Shown: piece after piece, positions 1-9,147 of the stretch
Numbering within the stretch: the first letter of the stretch is position 1
Layout: every line of letters starts with the position of its first letter
Assembly: GCF_001463885.1 (NCBI RefSeq)
Contig: NZ_BBWQ01000020.1
Location: 62,001-126,000, forward strand
Direction of reading: 5' to 3'
Origin: Aureimonas altamirensis
Lineage (GTDB): Bacteria > Pseudomonadota > Alphaproteobacteria > Rhizobiales > Rhizobiaceae
Length of the DNA: 64,000 bases
Translations under genes and position numbers: made by a program
The notes under the pieces: model-generated
Database searches by the model: none
Seen by the model: only the letters and a program-made list of their open reading frames with translations
What the model was told of the DNA's origin: nothing

Positions 1-1475
1 CGCTGCAGCTCTTCGGGACTCATGATGCGCGCGGCACCTCCGCCATCGAGTTCGGCCTGCCGACGCGCCGTCATCTCACGCAGTTCGCGGCGAAGGCGCT
101 CGCGGCGGCGCAGGACCGCGTCATCCACCTGCGGTTCGTTCCCCGCTTCTGGCGGTTCGTTGCCCGGTTCGGCCTGGGGTTCGGGTTCGGGCCGGCGCTC
201 CGGCTCCGGCGCGGCATCGGCCGCGCGCGGCTCAGCGGTTTCGGCCGGGGGTGCAAGGCGCAATGCGTCGCCCCGCCGTGCCAGATCGACAGGCGCATAG
301 GATACATCCGACAGGACCACTTCCGTCCGGCGCGCGCCCTGCCCCAAGGCGCGCGACAGGCCGTAAGCCGCCAGAATGAGAAGGCCGGCCAGGATGCCGC
401 CGGCCGCGCCCATCAACCCGTAGGCGGCCTCCGACGGGCCGTCGCGCAAGGCGGGCGGCTTCGCTGCAATCACTATGGCAACCGGAGCCACCGGGGCGCG
501 GCGGGTGAGTTCATCCCGCGCTGCGCTTGCCTCTGCCAGCGCGGCGCGCAAGCGGTCCACCTCGGGCGACTCCCGGACGGGGCCTGCCGCGGCCGAATCG
601 GCGGCCGCTGGCGGGGCCGGCTCGGCCAGCGCCGCATCCAGCGCTGCCTGACGTTCCGCCACAAGGCGGGTGGCCTCCTGCCGCGTTGCGGCCTCGGCGG
701 CCGCCAGCCGTCGGGCGGCTTCCACGCGGCGCGGATGCCGGGGCCCATAGGTTCGCGATAGAAGACCAAGTTCCGCTGCCGCAGCATCGCGCCTTTCGGA
801 CAAGGTGCGAACGCTTTCCGGCACATCGCCGCTGCCCGATCCGCCGTTGGATATCCGCTGCAGCGCAGCCAGTTGTTGCTGAAGGCGCGACACCTCCGCA
901 TTCGGCGCATCCCTGTCGGGTTCCGGCTCGGCCGTGGGTTGCACCGTGGCAAGCGCGGCTTCGGCTTGCGCGAGGGCGGTCTCGGCATGGCGCACATGGC
1001 GCTCCGCTTCGTCCTGCTCTGCAGTGCGCCTGCCTTCGACGTCACGCGCCTCGCGCTCTGCGAAGGCGCGTGCGATGGCGTTGGCATCCCGCGCAGCGGC
1101 CTCGGCCGAGGCGGCCCGCACGAGGATATCAGCCGTCAGCTCGCCCTGCGGGCTGTGGACGGCCACGCGGCTGCGCAGGTCGGCCAGGTCCGGCGACGCC
1201 GCAGCCAGAACATCATCCCCCGCGATCCGCGCCAGCTTGCCGCGCAGCCGTGGCAGAAGGATCGCATCGTCGCCGCCGTCTGCCGGGCGGTAGGCATCCG
1301 GTTCCAGCGCAATGCGCGCAACGGCCGAATAGACCGGCTCGGACAGCCGGTCGAAGGCGACACCCGCCACGGCCCCGCATGCGGCGGCCAGCAGCAGAAC
1401 CACGCCCCAGCGCAATGCGGCGGGCGGGCGCTTCCGCGCTGTACCGTCGGGTAGCGGCCGGGTGATGCGAGGCAT
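1..1475 (-). CDS. Wzz/ExoP-like polysaccharide chain-length protein (3' end outside window)
   Basis: The minus strand is open from an ATG at 1475 to the left edge, giving at least 491 residues. The protein begins with a basic stretch and a membrane segment at about residues 21-41. A long Ala/Glu/Arg-rich, probably coiled-coil, periplasmic region follows, then a second membrane segment at about 350-372 and a basic cytoplasmic tail. This is the topology of Wzz/GumC/ExoP chain-length regulators that control polymer length in Wzy-dependent export. No Walker A motif is seen in the visible part; a kinase domain could still lie past the edge. A full exoP lies at 52860-55166, so this would be a second family member. 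Assignment rests on topology and composition more than motifs. Confidence 0.6.
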   Translation of the reverse strand, partial: MPRITRPLPDGTARKRPPAALRWGVVLLLAAACGAVAGVAFDRLSEPVYSAVARIALEPDAYRPADGGDDAILLPRLRGKLARIAGDDVLAAASPDLADLRSRVAVHSPQGELTADILVRAASAEAAARDANAIARAFAEREARDVEGRRTAEQDEAERHVRHAETALAQAEAALATVQPTAEPEPDRDAPNAEVSRLQQQLAALQRISNGGSGSGDVPESVRTLSERRDAAAAELGLLSRTYGPRHPRRVEAARRLAAAEAATRQEATRLVAERQAALDAALAEPAPPAAADSAAAGPVRESPEVDRLRAALAEASAARDELTRRAPVAPVAIVIAAKPPALRDGPSEAAYGLMGAAGGILAGLLILAAYGLSRALGQGARRTEVVLSDVSYAPVDLARRGDALRLAPPAETAEPRAADAAPEPERRPEPEPQAEPGNEPPEAGNEPQVDDAVLRRRERLRRELREMTARRQAELDGGGAARIMSPEELQ

Positions 1476-1540
1476 GAAGCGGGTCCTGGATGATGCGGGG
1501 CGTGCAGCCTTGAGTGTCGCCGAACATGGCAAACAAACAT

Positions 1541-2527
1541 TTAAACCTGCGGTTGCCGCCTGTCACCCGTCGCCGGCGTTCTGGGCGCCAGCGCCGGGAT
1601 GGCGGGTTGCGACAGGCTGGCCCGCCAGGTGCCATCGCCGACCAGCCGTGCGATTACATCGCCCAGCGCTCGCGCAACCGCTTCGCTGCCGCGTGGGTTG
1701 ACGGTGCGTTGCGATACGACGACCGACAGCCGCCAGGACGGCGTCGGATCGCAGATCTCCAGCGCCACCATCTCGTTCCGCGCAAGCTCGTCCAGAAAAG
1801 CGAAATGCGGCATGATCGCGCCGAACCCTTCGGAGGTGACAAGCCGGGCTATGGCAGGCAGGCTGTCGCAATCCAGCGCATCCACGGTCATGCCGCGCCG
1901 CGCCGCCAGCCGCTCGACAACGGTGCGCAGCGCATGCGGGCGGCCCGGCAGAACGAGCGGCATGTCGAACACCCGGTCGAAGGCAACCTGACGACGACGC
2001 CCCCATGGGTGCCGCGAGGATACGAACAGGCACAGATCCTCGACGACCATTTCCGTCCAGGCGACATCGTCATAGGCCCGGTGATCGTAGAGCAGCGCGA
2101 CATCCAGCCGTCCGCCCTGGACGAAATCGTCGAGATAGCCCGACATGGCCTCGACGATATGAAGCTCGATATCGGGCGCGCGCACCGCAAGTTCCCGGAA
2201 CAGCGGCAGTGACAGATTGCGTGCGGCCGATGTCGGCAGGCCGACGGACACCCGGCCGCGCGGATGGCCCTTGCGCGCATGCATGACCTCTCGTGCGCGC
2301 TCGACCCCGGACAGGATCCGCCGCGCATGGTCGTAGAATTGCTGCCCGAGTTCCGTCAGGGCGACGCCACGGGCATGGCGGGACAGAAGCTCGACGCCGA
2401 GCTCGTCCTCCAGGTTTCGAATCTGCTGGCTGAGGGATGGCTGTGAAATGCGGAGGGTTTCCGCCGCCCGGGAAAAGGTGCCGCTGTCGGCAATCGCGAC
2501 AAAATATCTAAGCTGCCGGAAGTCCAT
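1541..2527 (-). CDS. LysR-family transcriptional regulator
   Basis: This is a 328-residue LysR-type regulator. Residues 1-60 form the winged helix-turn-helix (start MDFRQLRYFVAIADSGTFSR, then a SQPSLSQQI recognition helix); the rest is the effector-binding domain. I chose the ATG at 2527 because the family normally starts just before the HTH; an in-frame ATG at 2581 would add 18 unrelated residues. It is divergent from the ABC importer/amidohydrolase operon that begins at 2885, the usual arrangement for a LysR activator and its target. The intergenic region carries repeated CCTATGG elements that could be its sites. The effector is unknown, presumably the imported compound. Confidence 0.9.
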   Translation of the reverse strand: MDFRQLRYFVAIADSGTFSRAAETLRISQPSLSQQIRNLEDELGVELLSRHARGVALTELGQQFYDHARRILSGVERAREVMHARKGHPRGRVSVGLPTSAARNLSLPLFRELAVRAPDIELHIVEAMSGYLDDFVQGGRLDVALLYDHRAYDDVAWTEMVVEDLCLFVSSRHPWGRRRQVAFDRVFDMPLVLPGRPHALRTVVERLAARRGMTVDALDCDSLPAIARLVTSEGFGAIMPHFAFLDELARNEMVALEICDPTPSWRLSVVVSQRTVNPRGSEAVARALGDVIARLVGDGTWRASLSQPAIPALAPRTPATGDRRQPQV

Positions 2528-2884
2528 CGGCCTCGACCTGCGTTTGGACCTACCTATGGTTAGGTTTTGATCACATGTCAAGTTGCCTAAACTTTAGTCA
2601 TATGCTCTGAAATCAGACAATCGGTGTCTATTCCCGGATCACCGACCGAAGAATAAGTGCACGGCTTTCAAGCACTCACGCTATAAAGTCTGCCGCACTT
2701 TCGGGCAGCCGGAACCGATATTCAAATAACATCAATAGAGTCAGGGAGGCTGCCAGCTACGCGTCGGCGCAATCTGCATCCCCATAGGAGCATCCTATGG
2801 GCAGTGATCGGTTTTTCGTCTTTCCGTTTCAAGAAGCGGTCATGCACAGTCGCGGCACGACATTTGAGCCACGAAGGTCTTTTC
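2528..2884. promoter_or_regulatory. Divergent promoter region between LysR gene and importer operon
   Basis: This 357-bp gene-free stretch is visibly more AT-rich than its neighbours. It holds an inverted repeat at 2552-2565 (arms ACCTA and TAGGT, 4-bp spacer) just upstream of the LysR start. A perfect inverted repeat at 2781-2801 (arms CCCATAGGA and TCCTATGGG, spacer GCA) lies 84 bp before the importer start. Both contain the heptamer CCTATGG or its complement. A TATAAA element at 2682-2687 could be a -10 box. Assignment as LysR operators is inference. Confidence 0.5.
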
Positions 2885-4033
2885 ATGAGCCGCTTCCTGA
2901 TCCGCGATCCGCGCGAGCTTCTTCTTCGTCCGACACGCAGAACCGTCCTGCAGGGCGCCGGCGCTCTGGCCGGTGCGACGGCTCTGGGCCTTGGCACCGG
3001 CGCATCGATGGCGCAGGACAATGTCCTCAACATCCTTACCTGGCCGGGCCATGGCGACCCGGCCTTCGTCAAGCCGTTCGAGGACGCGCACGGCGTCAAG
3101 GTCGTCGCCAAGGAGTATGTGGGCGGCGAGCCGATGCTGGCGCTGATGAACCAGTCGCCTCCCGGCTCCTTCGACGTCGTGCTTGCCGATGCCGAGTATA
3201 TCGGCATGCTGCAGGATGGCGGCTTCATCGACGCGCTCGACCCGGCCGATTACCCGCTGGCCGACTATTGGCCGGAGTTCCAGAAGTTTCCGCTGCATTG
3301 GGTCAATGACGAGCTTTATTCCGTCATGATCCGCTTCGGCTATCTGGGCCTTGCCTACCGCACCGATATGCTGGCACCGGAAGACGTCGCCTCCTACGAG
3401 GCCCTGTGGAACGAGAAGGTAAAGGGCAAGGTCGGCTTCTTCGACTGGTACCTGCCGACGATGGGCTGCCTCAGCCTCTATGACGGCAACGCCTCGCCCT
3501 TCGATATCGACGACACGGCCTACGAAAAGCTGAGCGAAACGCTCTTCTCCCTGCGTCCTCAGACGAGCGGCTTCTATTCCATGGCAGACCAGTTCGCCAT
3601 GCTGACCAACGGAACCGCCGCCGTCATCCCCGGCATCGGCGACTGGGTGGTGCTGCTTCTGCAGAACGAGGGCGTGCCCGTGGACGCCGTCGTGCCCGAG
3701 CAGGGCGGCATCCAGTGGACGGAATCCATGTCCATCGTCTCCAGCTCCACCAAGAAGGACCTGGCCAAGGCGTTCATCCAGTATGCCAGCTCGCCCGAGG
3801 GCCAGTTCCGTTCTGCGCGCCTGCCGGCCTATTGGGCATCCATCCCCAACAAGAAAGGCTGGGAGATGATGAACGCCGAGGCCCCCGAGGATGCGGTGAA
3901 GCTGCGCCACACCTTCGATGCCCGCAACGTCATGGACGAGTACAAGGAAGGCAAGATCCACATCCGCCAGACGCCGGTGCAGCAGGATATCGAGACCTGG
4001 AACGACACCTGGTCCGAATTCAAGGCCATGTGA
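2885..4033 (+). CDS. ABC transporter substrate-binding protein, PotD/PotF-like
   Basis: This 382-residue periplasmic binding protein belongs to the spermidine/putrescine (SBP_bac_8-like) group. The N-terminus has a twin-arginine signal (RRTVLQGAG) followed by a hydrophobic stretch ending near ASMAQ, so export may be by Tat. The mature protein opens with VLNILTWPGHGDPAF, typical of PotD-like proteins. The ATG at 2885 was chosen over an upstream in-frame ATG at 2804 because it directly precedes the signal peptide. It is first in a tightly packed operon with two permeases, an ATPase and two hydrolases. Polyamines are only one possibility; the linked amidohydrolase and creatininase suggest another nitrogen compound. 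Confidence 0.88.
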   Translation: MSRFLIRDPRELLLRPTRRTVLQGAGALAGATALGLGTGASMAQDNVLNILTWPGHGDPAFVKPFEDAHGVKVVAKEYVGGEPMLALMNQSPPGSFDVVLADAEYIGMLQDGGFIDALDPADYPLADYWPEFQKFPLHWVNDELYSVMIRFGYLGLAYRTDMLAPEDVASYEALWNEKVKGKVGFFDWYLPTMGCLSLYDGNASPFDIDDTAYEKLSETLFSLRPQTSGFYSMADQFAMLTNGTAAVIPGIGDWVVLLLQNEGVPVDAVVPEQGGIQWTESMSIVSSSTKKDLAKAFIQYASSPEGQFRSARLPAYWASIPNKKGWEMMNAEAPEDAVKLRHTFDARNVMDEYKEGKIHIRQTPVQQDIETWNDTWSEFKAM

Positions 4034-4049
4034 CGAAGCGTCTTCCGGC

Positions 4050-4895
4050 ATGACGGTGCGTCGCTCCCGCTTCGGCCTCGTTCTCGGCCTGCCCATGTTC
4101 CTGTGGCAGGCCGCGTTCTTCGTGGCCCCGCTTCTCTTCCTGGTCGCGATGACCTTCTGGTCGGTCCGCAACTTCCGCCTGCGGCCGGATTTCACGCTGG
4201 CCAACTGGCAGGCCGTGCTGTCGGCCGGTTTCTTCCAGAATGCCTTCGTCCATACCTTCGTGCTGTCGTCGTTCGCCGCGCTTGCCGTCAGCCTCCTCGC
4301 CTTACCGGTATCCTATGCCCTGGCATTCAAGGTGCCGTCGCGCTGGCGGCTACTGCTGGCCGGGCTGCTGCTGGTGCCCTTCTTCACCAGTTTTCCCGTC
4401 CGCATCTACTCGATGCAGATCTTCTTCAGCCCGTCCGGCATCATCCATGCGCTCGTTACGCCGTTCGGCCTCACCGCCCCGTCCATCCTGAATACGCCGA
4501 CGGGCACCTTCATCGGCTATCTGACCCTGACCGCGCCGCTGGTCATCCTGTTGCAGACGATCGCGCTGGGCGCAGTCGACAGGACGCTGGTGCAGGCCGC
4601 GCACAATCTCGGCTGCGGCCGGATGGCGACGGTGCTGCGCATCATCGTGCCTTCGGCGCGGGTGGGGCTGGTGCTGGCCGCCGCCTTCGCCTTCATCCTG
4701 TGCTTCGGAGATTACATCAGTCCGCAGTTCCTGGGCGGGTCCAACCCGCCGACGCTGTCCATCCTGATCGCCGACCAGGTGAAATCCGGCAATCACTGGC
4801 CGCGAGCGTCAGTTGTCGCCGTCGTGATGATCCTGACCCTGACCGCCGTGCTCGGCATCCTGATGAAGCTGGCCTATGGACGGCGCCCATCATGA
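4050..4895 (+). CDS. ABC transporter permease, PotB-like
   Basis: This 281-residue inner-membrane permease has about six hydrophobic segments and the binding-protein-dependent transport signature near AAHNLGCGRMATVLRIIVP, the EAA-type loop that contacts the ATPase. It starts at an ATG at 4050, 16 bp after the binding-protein gene, and overlaps the next permease by ATGA at 4892-4895. It belongs to the PotB/MalF-like half of importers whose other half is PotC-like. Confidence 0.9.
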   Translation: MTVRRSRFGLVLGLPMFLWQAAFFVAPLLFLVAMTFWSVRNFRLRPDFTLANWQAVLSAGFFQNAFVHTFVLSSFAALAVSLLALPVSYALAFKVPSRWRLLLAGLLLVPFFTSFPVRIYSMQIFFSPSGIIHALVTPFGLTAPSILNTPTGTFIGYLTLTAPLVILLQTIALGAVDRTLVQAAHNLGCGRMATVLRIIVPSARVGLVLAAAFAFILCFGDYISPQFLGGSNPPTLSILIADQVKSGNHWPRASVVAVVMILTLTAVLGILMKLAYGRRPS

Positions 4896-5713
4896 AGACC
4901 GACGCCACGGGCCGGATCATCAACTGTCTGCTGGCGGCCTGGGCCGTCGTAGTCTTCCTGTTCATCTTCGCGCCCATCCTGTCGACGGTCGTCTTCTCCT
5001 TCAATGCCGACCGCTTTCCCGCGCTGCCATGGGGCGGGTTCTCCCTGCAATGGTACGAGGCCATCTTCGCCGACGCGACGGTGCGGCGCGGGCTGGGCAA
5101 CAGCCTCGTCGTCGCAGGCTTTGCCGCCGTGATATCGACCGCCCTCGGCTTCACCGCCGCCTATGTCGACTATCGCTATCGCTTCTTCGGCAAGGCCGTG
5201 TACATGGTGCTGGCAACGCTGCCGCCGACCGTACCCGTGGTCATCATGGGCGTGGCGATGCTCAGCTTCCAGGGCCGCATCGGCCTGTCGGGCACCATCC
5301 CGGGCCTTGTGGCCGCCCATGTGGTGATCTGCGCGCCCTTTGCCATGGCGCTTGTCCGCATGCGGCTGGCCGATCTCGACAAGGATCTCGAACCTGCCGC
5401 CTGGAACCTCGGCTGCGGCCAGTGGATGACGCTGCGCCGGATCGTCATTCCCTTTGCCCGGCCGGCCATCGCCGCGGCGCTGCTCATCACCGCTTCGGTC
5501 TCCTTCGATGAATTCATGGTCGCGTGGTTCATCTCCGGGCTCAACGAAACGCTTCCGGTCCGCGTGCTCGCCATGCTGCAGGGGCAGGTCAGCCCACGCA
5601 TCAACGCCGTCGGGGCCCTCGTCTTCGCGGTTTCGATCGTCCTGGTGGCGCTGGCGCAGCTGATCGCCACACGGCGGCTGGCGGCCGGCCGTATCAAGGG
5701 AAACAATCCATGA
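4892..5713 (+). CDS. ABC transporter permease, PotC-like
   Basis: This 273-residue permease has about six membrane segments and an EAA-type loop reading AAWNLGCGQWMTLRRIVIPF. It pairs with the PotB-like permease. Start and stop are translationally coupled on both sides: ATGA overlap at 4892 with the upstream gene and at 5710 with the ATPase gene. The strong similarity of the two EAA loops is normal for paired permeases. Confidence 0.9.
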   Translation: MKTDATGRIINCLLAAWAVVVFLFIFAPILSTVVFSFNADRFPALPWGGFSLQWYEAIFADATVRRGLGNSLVVAGFAAVISTALGFTAAYVDYRYRFFGKAVYMVLATLPPTVPVVIMGVAMLSFQGRIGLSGTIPGLVAAHVVICAPFAMALVRMRLADLDKDLEPAAWNLGCGQWMTLRRIVIPFARPAIAAALLITASVSFDEFMVAWFISGLNETLPVRVLAMLQGQVSPRINAVGALVFAVSIVLVALAQLIATRRLAAGRIKGNNP

Positions 5714-6777
5714 CGAACGCCATGCTGGAGCTTTCCGCCGTCGGCAAAAGCTATGACGGGCAGATGGCGGTGGAGGATGTCAGCCTTGCCGTGCACAAGG
5801 GCGAGTTCGTCGCGCTGATGGGCCCGTCCGGCTGCGGAAAGACGACCACCCTGCGCATGATCGCCGGCCTGGAAACGCCGACCCGTGGCGACATCCGCCT
5901 GTGGGGGCGGCGCATCAACGACGATCATCCCTGGGCGCGCGACACGCCTCTGGTCTGGCAGAACTATGCCCTGTTTCCATTCATGACGGTGCGCGACAAT
6001 GTCGAGTTCGGCCTGAAGCAGCGCTCGGTCGAAGCCGCCATACGCCGCATCAAGGTGGAGGAGTGGCTGGAGCGGATGGGCATCGCCGCGCTGGCGGGGC
6101 GGCTGCCGCATCAACTGTCGGGCGGGCAGCGCCAGCGCGTCGCCCTGGCCCGGGCGCTGGCCATCGAGCCGGAATTGCTGCTGCTCGACGAGCCGCTCAG
6201 TGCCCTCGACCCGCATTTGAAGGTGCGCATGCAGGCAGAGCTGGTCCGCCTGCACCGGGAGCTCGGCATCGCCTTCGTCTGCGTCACCCACAGCCCGTCC
6301 GAGGCCTTCGCCATGGCCGATCGCGTCGTGATCATGAATGCCGGCAAGGTGCAGCAGGTCGGTGCGCCCCGCGCGCTCTATCGCCGGGCGGCAAACAGCT
6401 TCGTGGCCGAGTTCCTCGGCGGCTCCAATCTCGTGCCCGGCACCGTGCGCCAGGATGGTGGACGCCAGGTCATCGACACCGCCATCGGCACATTCGGCGT
6501 CCTGGAGCCGGCGCCCTCTCCCGGCCCGGCAACGCTTGTCATCGGCGCCGACAAGATCGTCCTGTCGTCCGTCGCGCCCGGCCACGGCGGTGTCGCTGCA
6601 AGCGTCGCCACCACCGATTTCAACGGCGCGTCGCTGACCGTCTTCCTGGAATGCGCCGGCGGACAGGAGCTGAAGGCCGTGGTGGCGTCGGGCGCCATCG
6701 AGGCCGATGCCTTCACGCCCGGCACCAGGGTCTTCGCAAGCTGGAGCGACGATTCCGGCTACCTCATCACAAATTGA
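5710..6777 (+). CDS. ABC transporter ATP-binding protein, PotA-like
   Basis: This 355-residue ATPase has Walker A GPSGCGKTT at residues 38-46, a Q-loop (WQNYALFPFMTV), signature LSGGQRQR at about 136-143 and Walker B LLLLDEP at about 156-162. A C-terminal TOBE-type regulatory domain follows from about residue 240, as in PotA/MalK-group ATPases. It completes the importer encoded from 2885. The following gene for an amidohydrolase starts 14 bp downstream, so uptake and hydrolysis are probably co-expressed. Confidence 0.92.
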   Translation: MTNAMLELSAVGKSYDGQMAVEDVSLAVHKGEFVALMGPSGCGKTTTLRMIAGLETPTRGDIRLWGRRINDDHPWARDTPLVWQNYALFPFMTVRDNVEFGLKQRSVEAAIRRIKVEEWLERMGIAALAGRLPHQLSGGQRQRVALARALAIEPELLLLDEPLSALDPHLKVRMQAELVRLHRELGIAFVCVTHSPSEAFAMADRVVIMNAGKVQQVGAPRALYRRAANSFVAEFLGGSNLVPGTVRQDGGRQVIDTAIGTFGVLEPAPSPGPATLVIGADKIVLSSVAPGHGGVAASVATTDFNGASLTVFLECAGGQELKAVVASGAIEADAFTPGTRVFASWSDDSGYLITN

Positions 6778-6790
6778 AGGCATTCAATCC

Positions 6791-8290
6791 ATGAGCATCC
6801 TGATCAAGGGCGCAACGATCCTGGCCGGCGGGCAAGCCGGCATGGAGCCATTCACCGGCGACATGCTGGTGGAAGGCGAGCGGATCGCCGCCATCGGCAC
6901 CGGGCTCGAGGCGCCGGACGGCACGCAAACGCTGGACGGCAGCGGCAAGCTGGTCATGCCCGGCCTCGTCAACGCCCATCTGCATTCCAACGAAGCCCTG
7001 TTCAAGGGCCGCTACGACAACATGCCGCTCGAAGTCTGGATGCTCTATTCCTACCCCATCCGCGCGGCGAAGGCATTGCCGCCGCGCCTTGTCTATCTTC
7101 GCAGCATGCTGGTGGCGATGGAATCCCTGCGCACCGGCGTCACCTGCATCACCGACGATCTTTACGAAAGTCCCCGCTCCGAGCTGGAGCTGATGGGCGC
7201 GGCCATCGACGCCTATGACGATGTCGGCATCCGGGCCACCGTTTCGGCCCATGTGGTCAACCGCAACTTCCTGGATACGATTCCCTTCACGCGGGACTAC
7301 GTACCGCAGGATCTTCAGGACGAGATCGGGCGCATGATCCCGATGTCCACGCAGGAGTACCTCGCCTTCGTCAAGGAGGCGCATGCCAGGTTTCATGGGC
7401 GGTCGGGCCGCATCCGCACCATGCTTGCCCCTTCCGCGCCCCAGAGATGCACGGTGGATCTGATGCAGGCCGCCAACGAGTTGGCAAGGGAATGGGATGC
7501 CCCGTTCCATACGCATATCGTCGAGACCAAGGTCCAGGGCGTGACGGGGCCGGAATTCTACGGCAAGTCGCTGATGGCCTATATGGACGATCTTGGCCTG
7601 CTCAGCCCCTGGACGACGATCGCCCATTCGATCTGGGTCAGCGACGACGACATTGCCCGTATGGGGCGGGCCGGTGTCTGTGTCGCGCACAATGCCATTT
7701 CCAACCAGAAGCTCGGCGCGGGAACCGCCCCCGTGCGCAAGCTTCTCGACGCCGGCGTCCATGTCGGCCTCGGATCGGATGGCATATGCTCCAACGATAC
7801 GCCGCGGATCTTCGATGTGATGAAGGCCGCCGGCCTGATGCACAAGGTGAACAACCCGGACTGGAAGCGCTGGCTGACGGCATCCGAAGTCCTGCATGCC
7901 GCAACGCTTGGCGGCGCGCGCACCGCGCGGCTGGAGGCGGAAACCGGCTCGCTTGAGGCCGGCAAGAAGGCCGACTTCCTGGTGCTCGACATGGAGACCG
8001 CCAGCTTTACGCCGATGAACGACCTGCGCCAGCACCTCGTCTATTGCGAGAATGGGTCCTCCATCGAGAAGGTCTTCGTCAACGGCGAGATGGTGGTGGA
8101 TGGCGGACGCCTGACCAAGGTGGACGAGAAGGCGCTGCTGGCCGAGCTTCGCGAGATGATGCCCGCCTTCCAGGAGTATACGCTGGGTGTCGAAGCGGCG
8201 AACCGCGTGCTGGAACCGGCCTTCGAAAAGGTCGTCAAACGCTGCTACGGAATGGATATCGGCATGACCCGGTGGGCCTCCGATGTCTGA
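6791..8290 (+). CDS. Amidohydrolase-superfamily metal-dependent deaminase/hydrolase
   Basis: This 499-residue protein belongs to the TrzA/AtzA/SsnA-like group of the amidohydrolase superfamily. It shows the N-terminal beta-sandwich, the metal motif NAHLHSN (His63, His65), a further HTH motif near residue 240, His279 in AHSIWV, and Asp330 in LGSDGICSND, consistent with a mononuclear zinc or iron site. Relatives deaminate or dechlorinate guanine, S-adenosylhomocysteine-like and triazine rings. The real substrate is unknown; its genetic link to an ABC importer and a creatininase-family enzyme suggests a cyclic or amidine nitrogen compound. It overlaps the next gene by 8 bp. Confidence 0.87.
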   Translation: MSILIKGATILAGGQAGMEPFTGDMLVEGERIAAIGTGLEAPDGTQTLDGSGKLVMPGLVNAHLHSNEALFKGRYDNMPLEVWMLYSYPIRAAKALPPRLVYLRSMLVAMESLRTGVTCITDDLYESPRSELELMGAAIDAYDDVGIRATVSAHVVNRNFLDTIPFTRDYVPQDLQDEIGRMIPMSTQEYLAFVKEAHARFHGRSGRIRTMLAPSAPQRCTVDLMQAANELAREWDAPFHTHIVETKVQGVTGPEFYGKSLMAYMDDLGLLSPWTTIAHSIWVSDDDIARMGRAGVCVAHNAISNQKLGAGTAPVRKLLDAGVHVGLGSDGICSNDTPRIFDVMKAAGLMHKVNNPDWKRWLTASEVLHAATLGGARTARLEAETGSLEAGKKADFLVLDMETASFTPMNDLRQHLVYCENGSSIEKVFVNGEMVVDGGRLTKVDEKALLAELREMMPAFQEYTLGVEAANRVLEPAFEKVVKRCYGMDIGMTRWASDV

Positions 8291-9074
8291 GACCCGCACG
8301 ATCCGCATCGCGGACCTGACCTCCTACGATTTCCGACGCCTGGTGCAGGAAGGGCCGCCGGTGGTGCTGCTGCCGGTCGGCTCCATCGAGCAGCACGGCC
8401 CGCATCTGCCGCTGTCGACGGATGTCATCCTGCCCGAGGAGATCGCCATGCGTGTCGCCGCGCGGATGGGCGCGCTCGTCGCGCCGGCCATCTCCTACGG
8501 CTACAAGTCGCAGCCGAAGACCGGGGGCGGCAATCATTTTCCCGGCACGCTCAGCCTCGACGCCTCCACCTTGATCGCCATGCTGCGCGATGTGATGAAC
8601 GAGCTCGTGCGTCACGGCATACGCCATATCGTGGTGTTCGACGGCCATATGGAGAACCAGTGGTTCATCACCGAGGCGATCGACCTCATGCTGCGGGACC
8701 AGCGGCGCGAAGGCATCGACACGGTCCGCGCAATCAAGCTCGGCTACTGGGAGTTCATCACGCCCGCCACCGAGGAAGTCCTCTTCCCCGATGGTCTCGT
8801 AAGCTGGGCGCTGGAACATGCCGCCGTCATGGAAACCTCGGTCATGCTGCATCTGCGGCCCGATCTCGTCCGGGCGGACCTGATCCCCGATCATCCCCCG
8901 GCAGAGTTTCCACCCTTCGACCCCTACCCGTTCGACCTGTCGACCATACCGGAAGATGGGGTCCTCAGTTCCGCGGCCAGCGCCACGGCGCAGAAGGGGC
9001 GCCTGGTCGTGGAGCAGGTGGTGCCCGATATCGCCAATGCGCTTTCGGCATTCTTCGCAAGGTCAGGCGGTTAG
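8283..9074 (+). CDS. Creatininase-family amidohydrolase
   Basis: This 263-residue protein is of the creatininase family, which includes creatinine amidohydrolase, ArfB-type formamide hydrolases and MftE. The conserved block PVGSIEQHGPHLPLSTD gives Glu36, His38 and Asp47, and FDGHMENQ gives His122 and Glu124, matching the five metal ligands of creatininase. It overlaps the upstream amidohydrolase gene by 8 bp and ends the importer operon. A two-step hydrolysis of the imported compound by the two enzymes is a reasonable inference; creatinine itself is not shown. Confidence 0.87.
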   Translation: MSETRTIRIADLTSYDFRRLVQEGPPVVLLPVGSIEQHGPHLPLSTDVILPEEIAMRVAARMGALVAPAISYGYKSQPKTGGGNHFPGTLSLDASTLIAMLRDVMNELVRHGIRHIVVFDGHMENQWFITEAIDLMLRDQRREGIDTVRAIKLGYWEFITPATEEVLFPDGLVSWALEHAAVMETSVMLHLRPDLVRADLIPDHPPAEFPPFDPYPFDLSTIPEDGVLSSAASATAQKGRLVVEQVVPDIANALSAFFARSGG

Positions 9075-9147
9075 CGGAGCGCGGCGTTTCCACTTTCGCC
9101 CGATCTGCTCTACATGGGTTCCGGAACCGAACCACACGAAGCGGACC

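Noticed and set aside
527-1465. Overlapping open frames on both strands at the left edge
   Set aside because: These are low-complexity Arg/Pro/Ala-rich translations. Only the minus-strand frame from 1475 gives two membrane segments and a coiled coil and is open to the edge.
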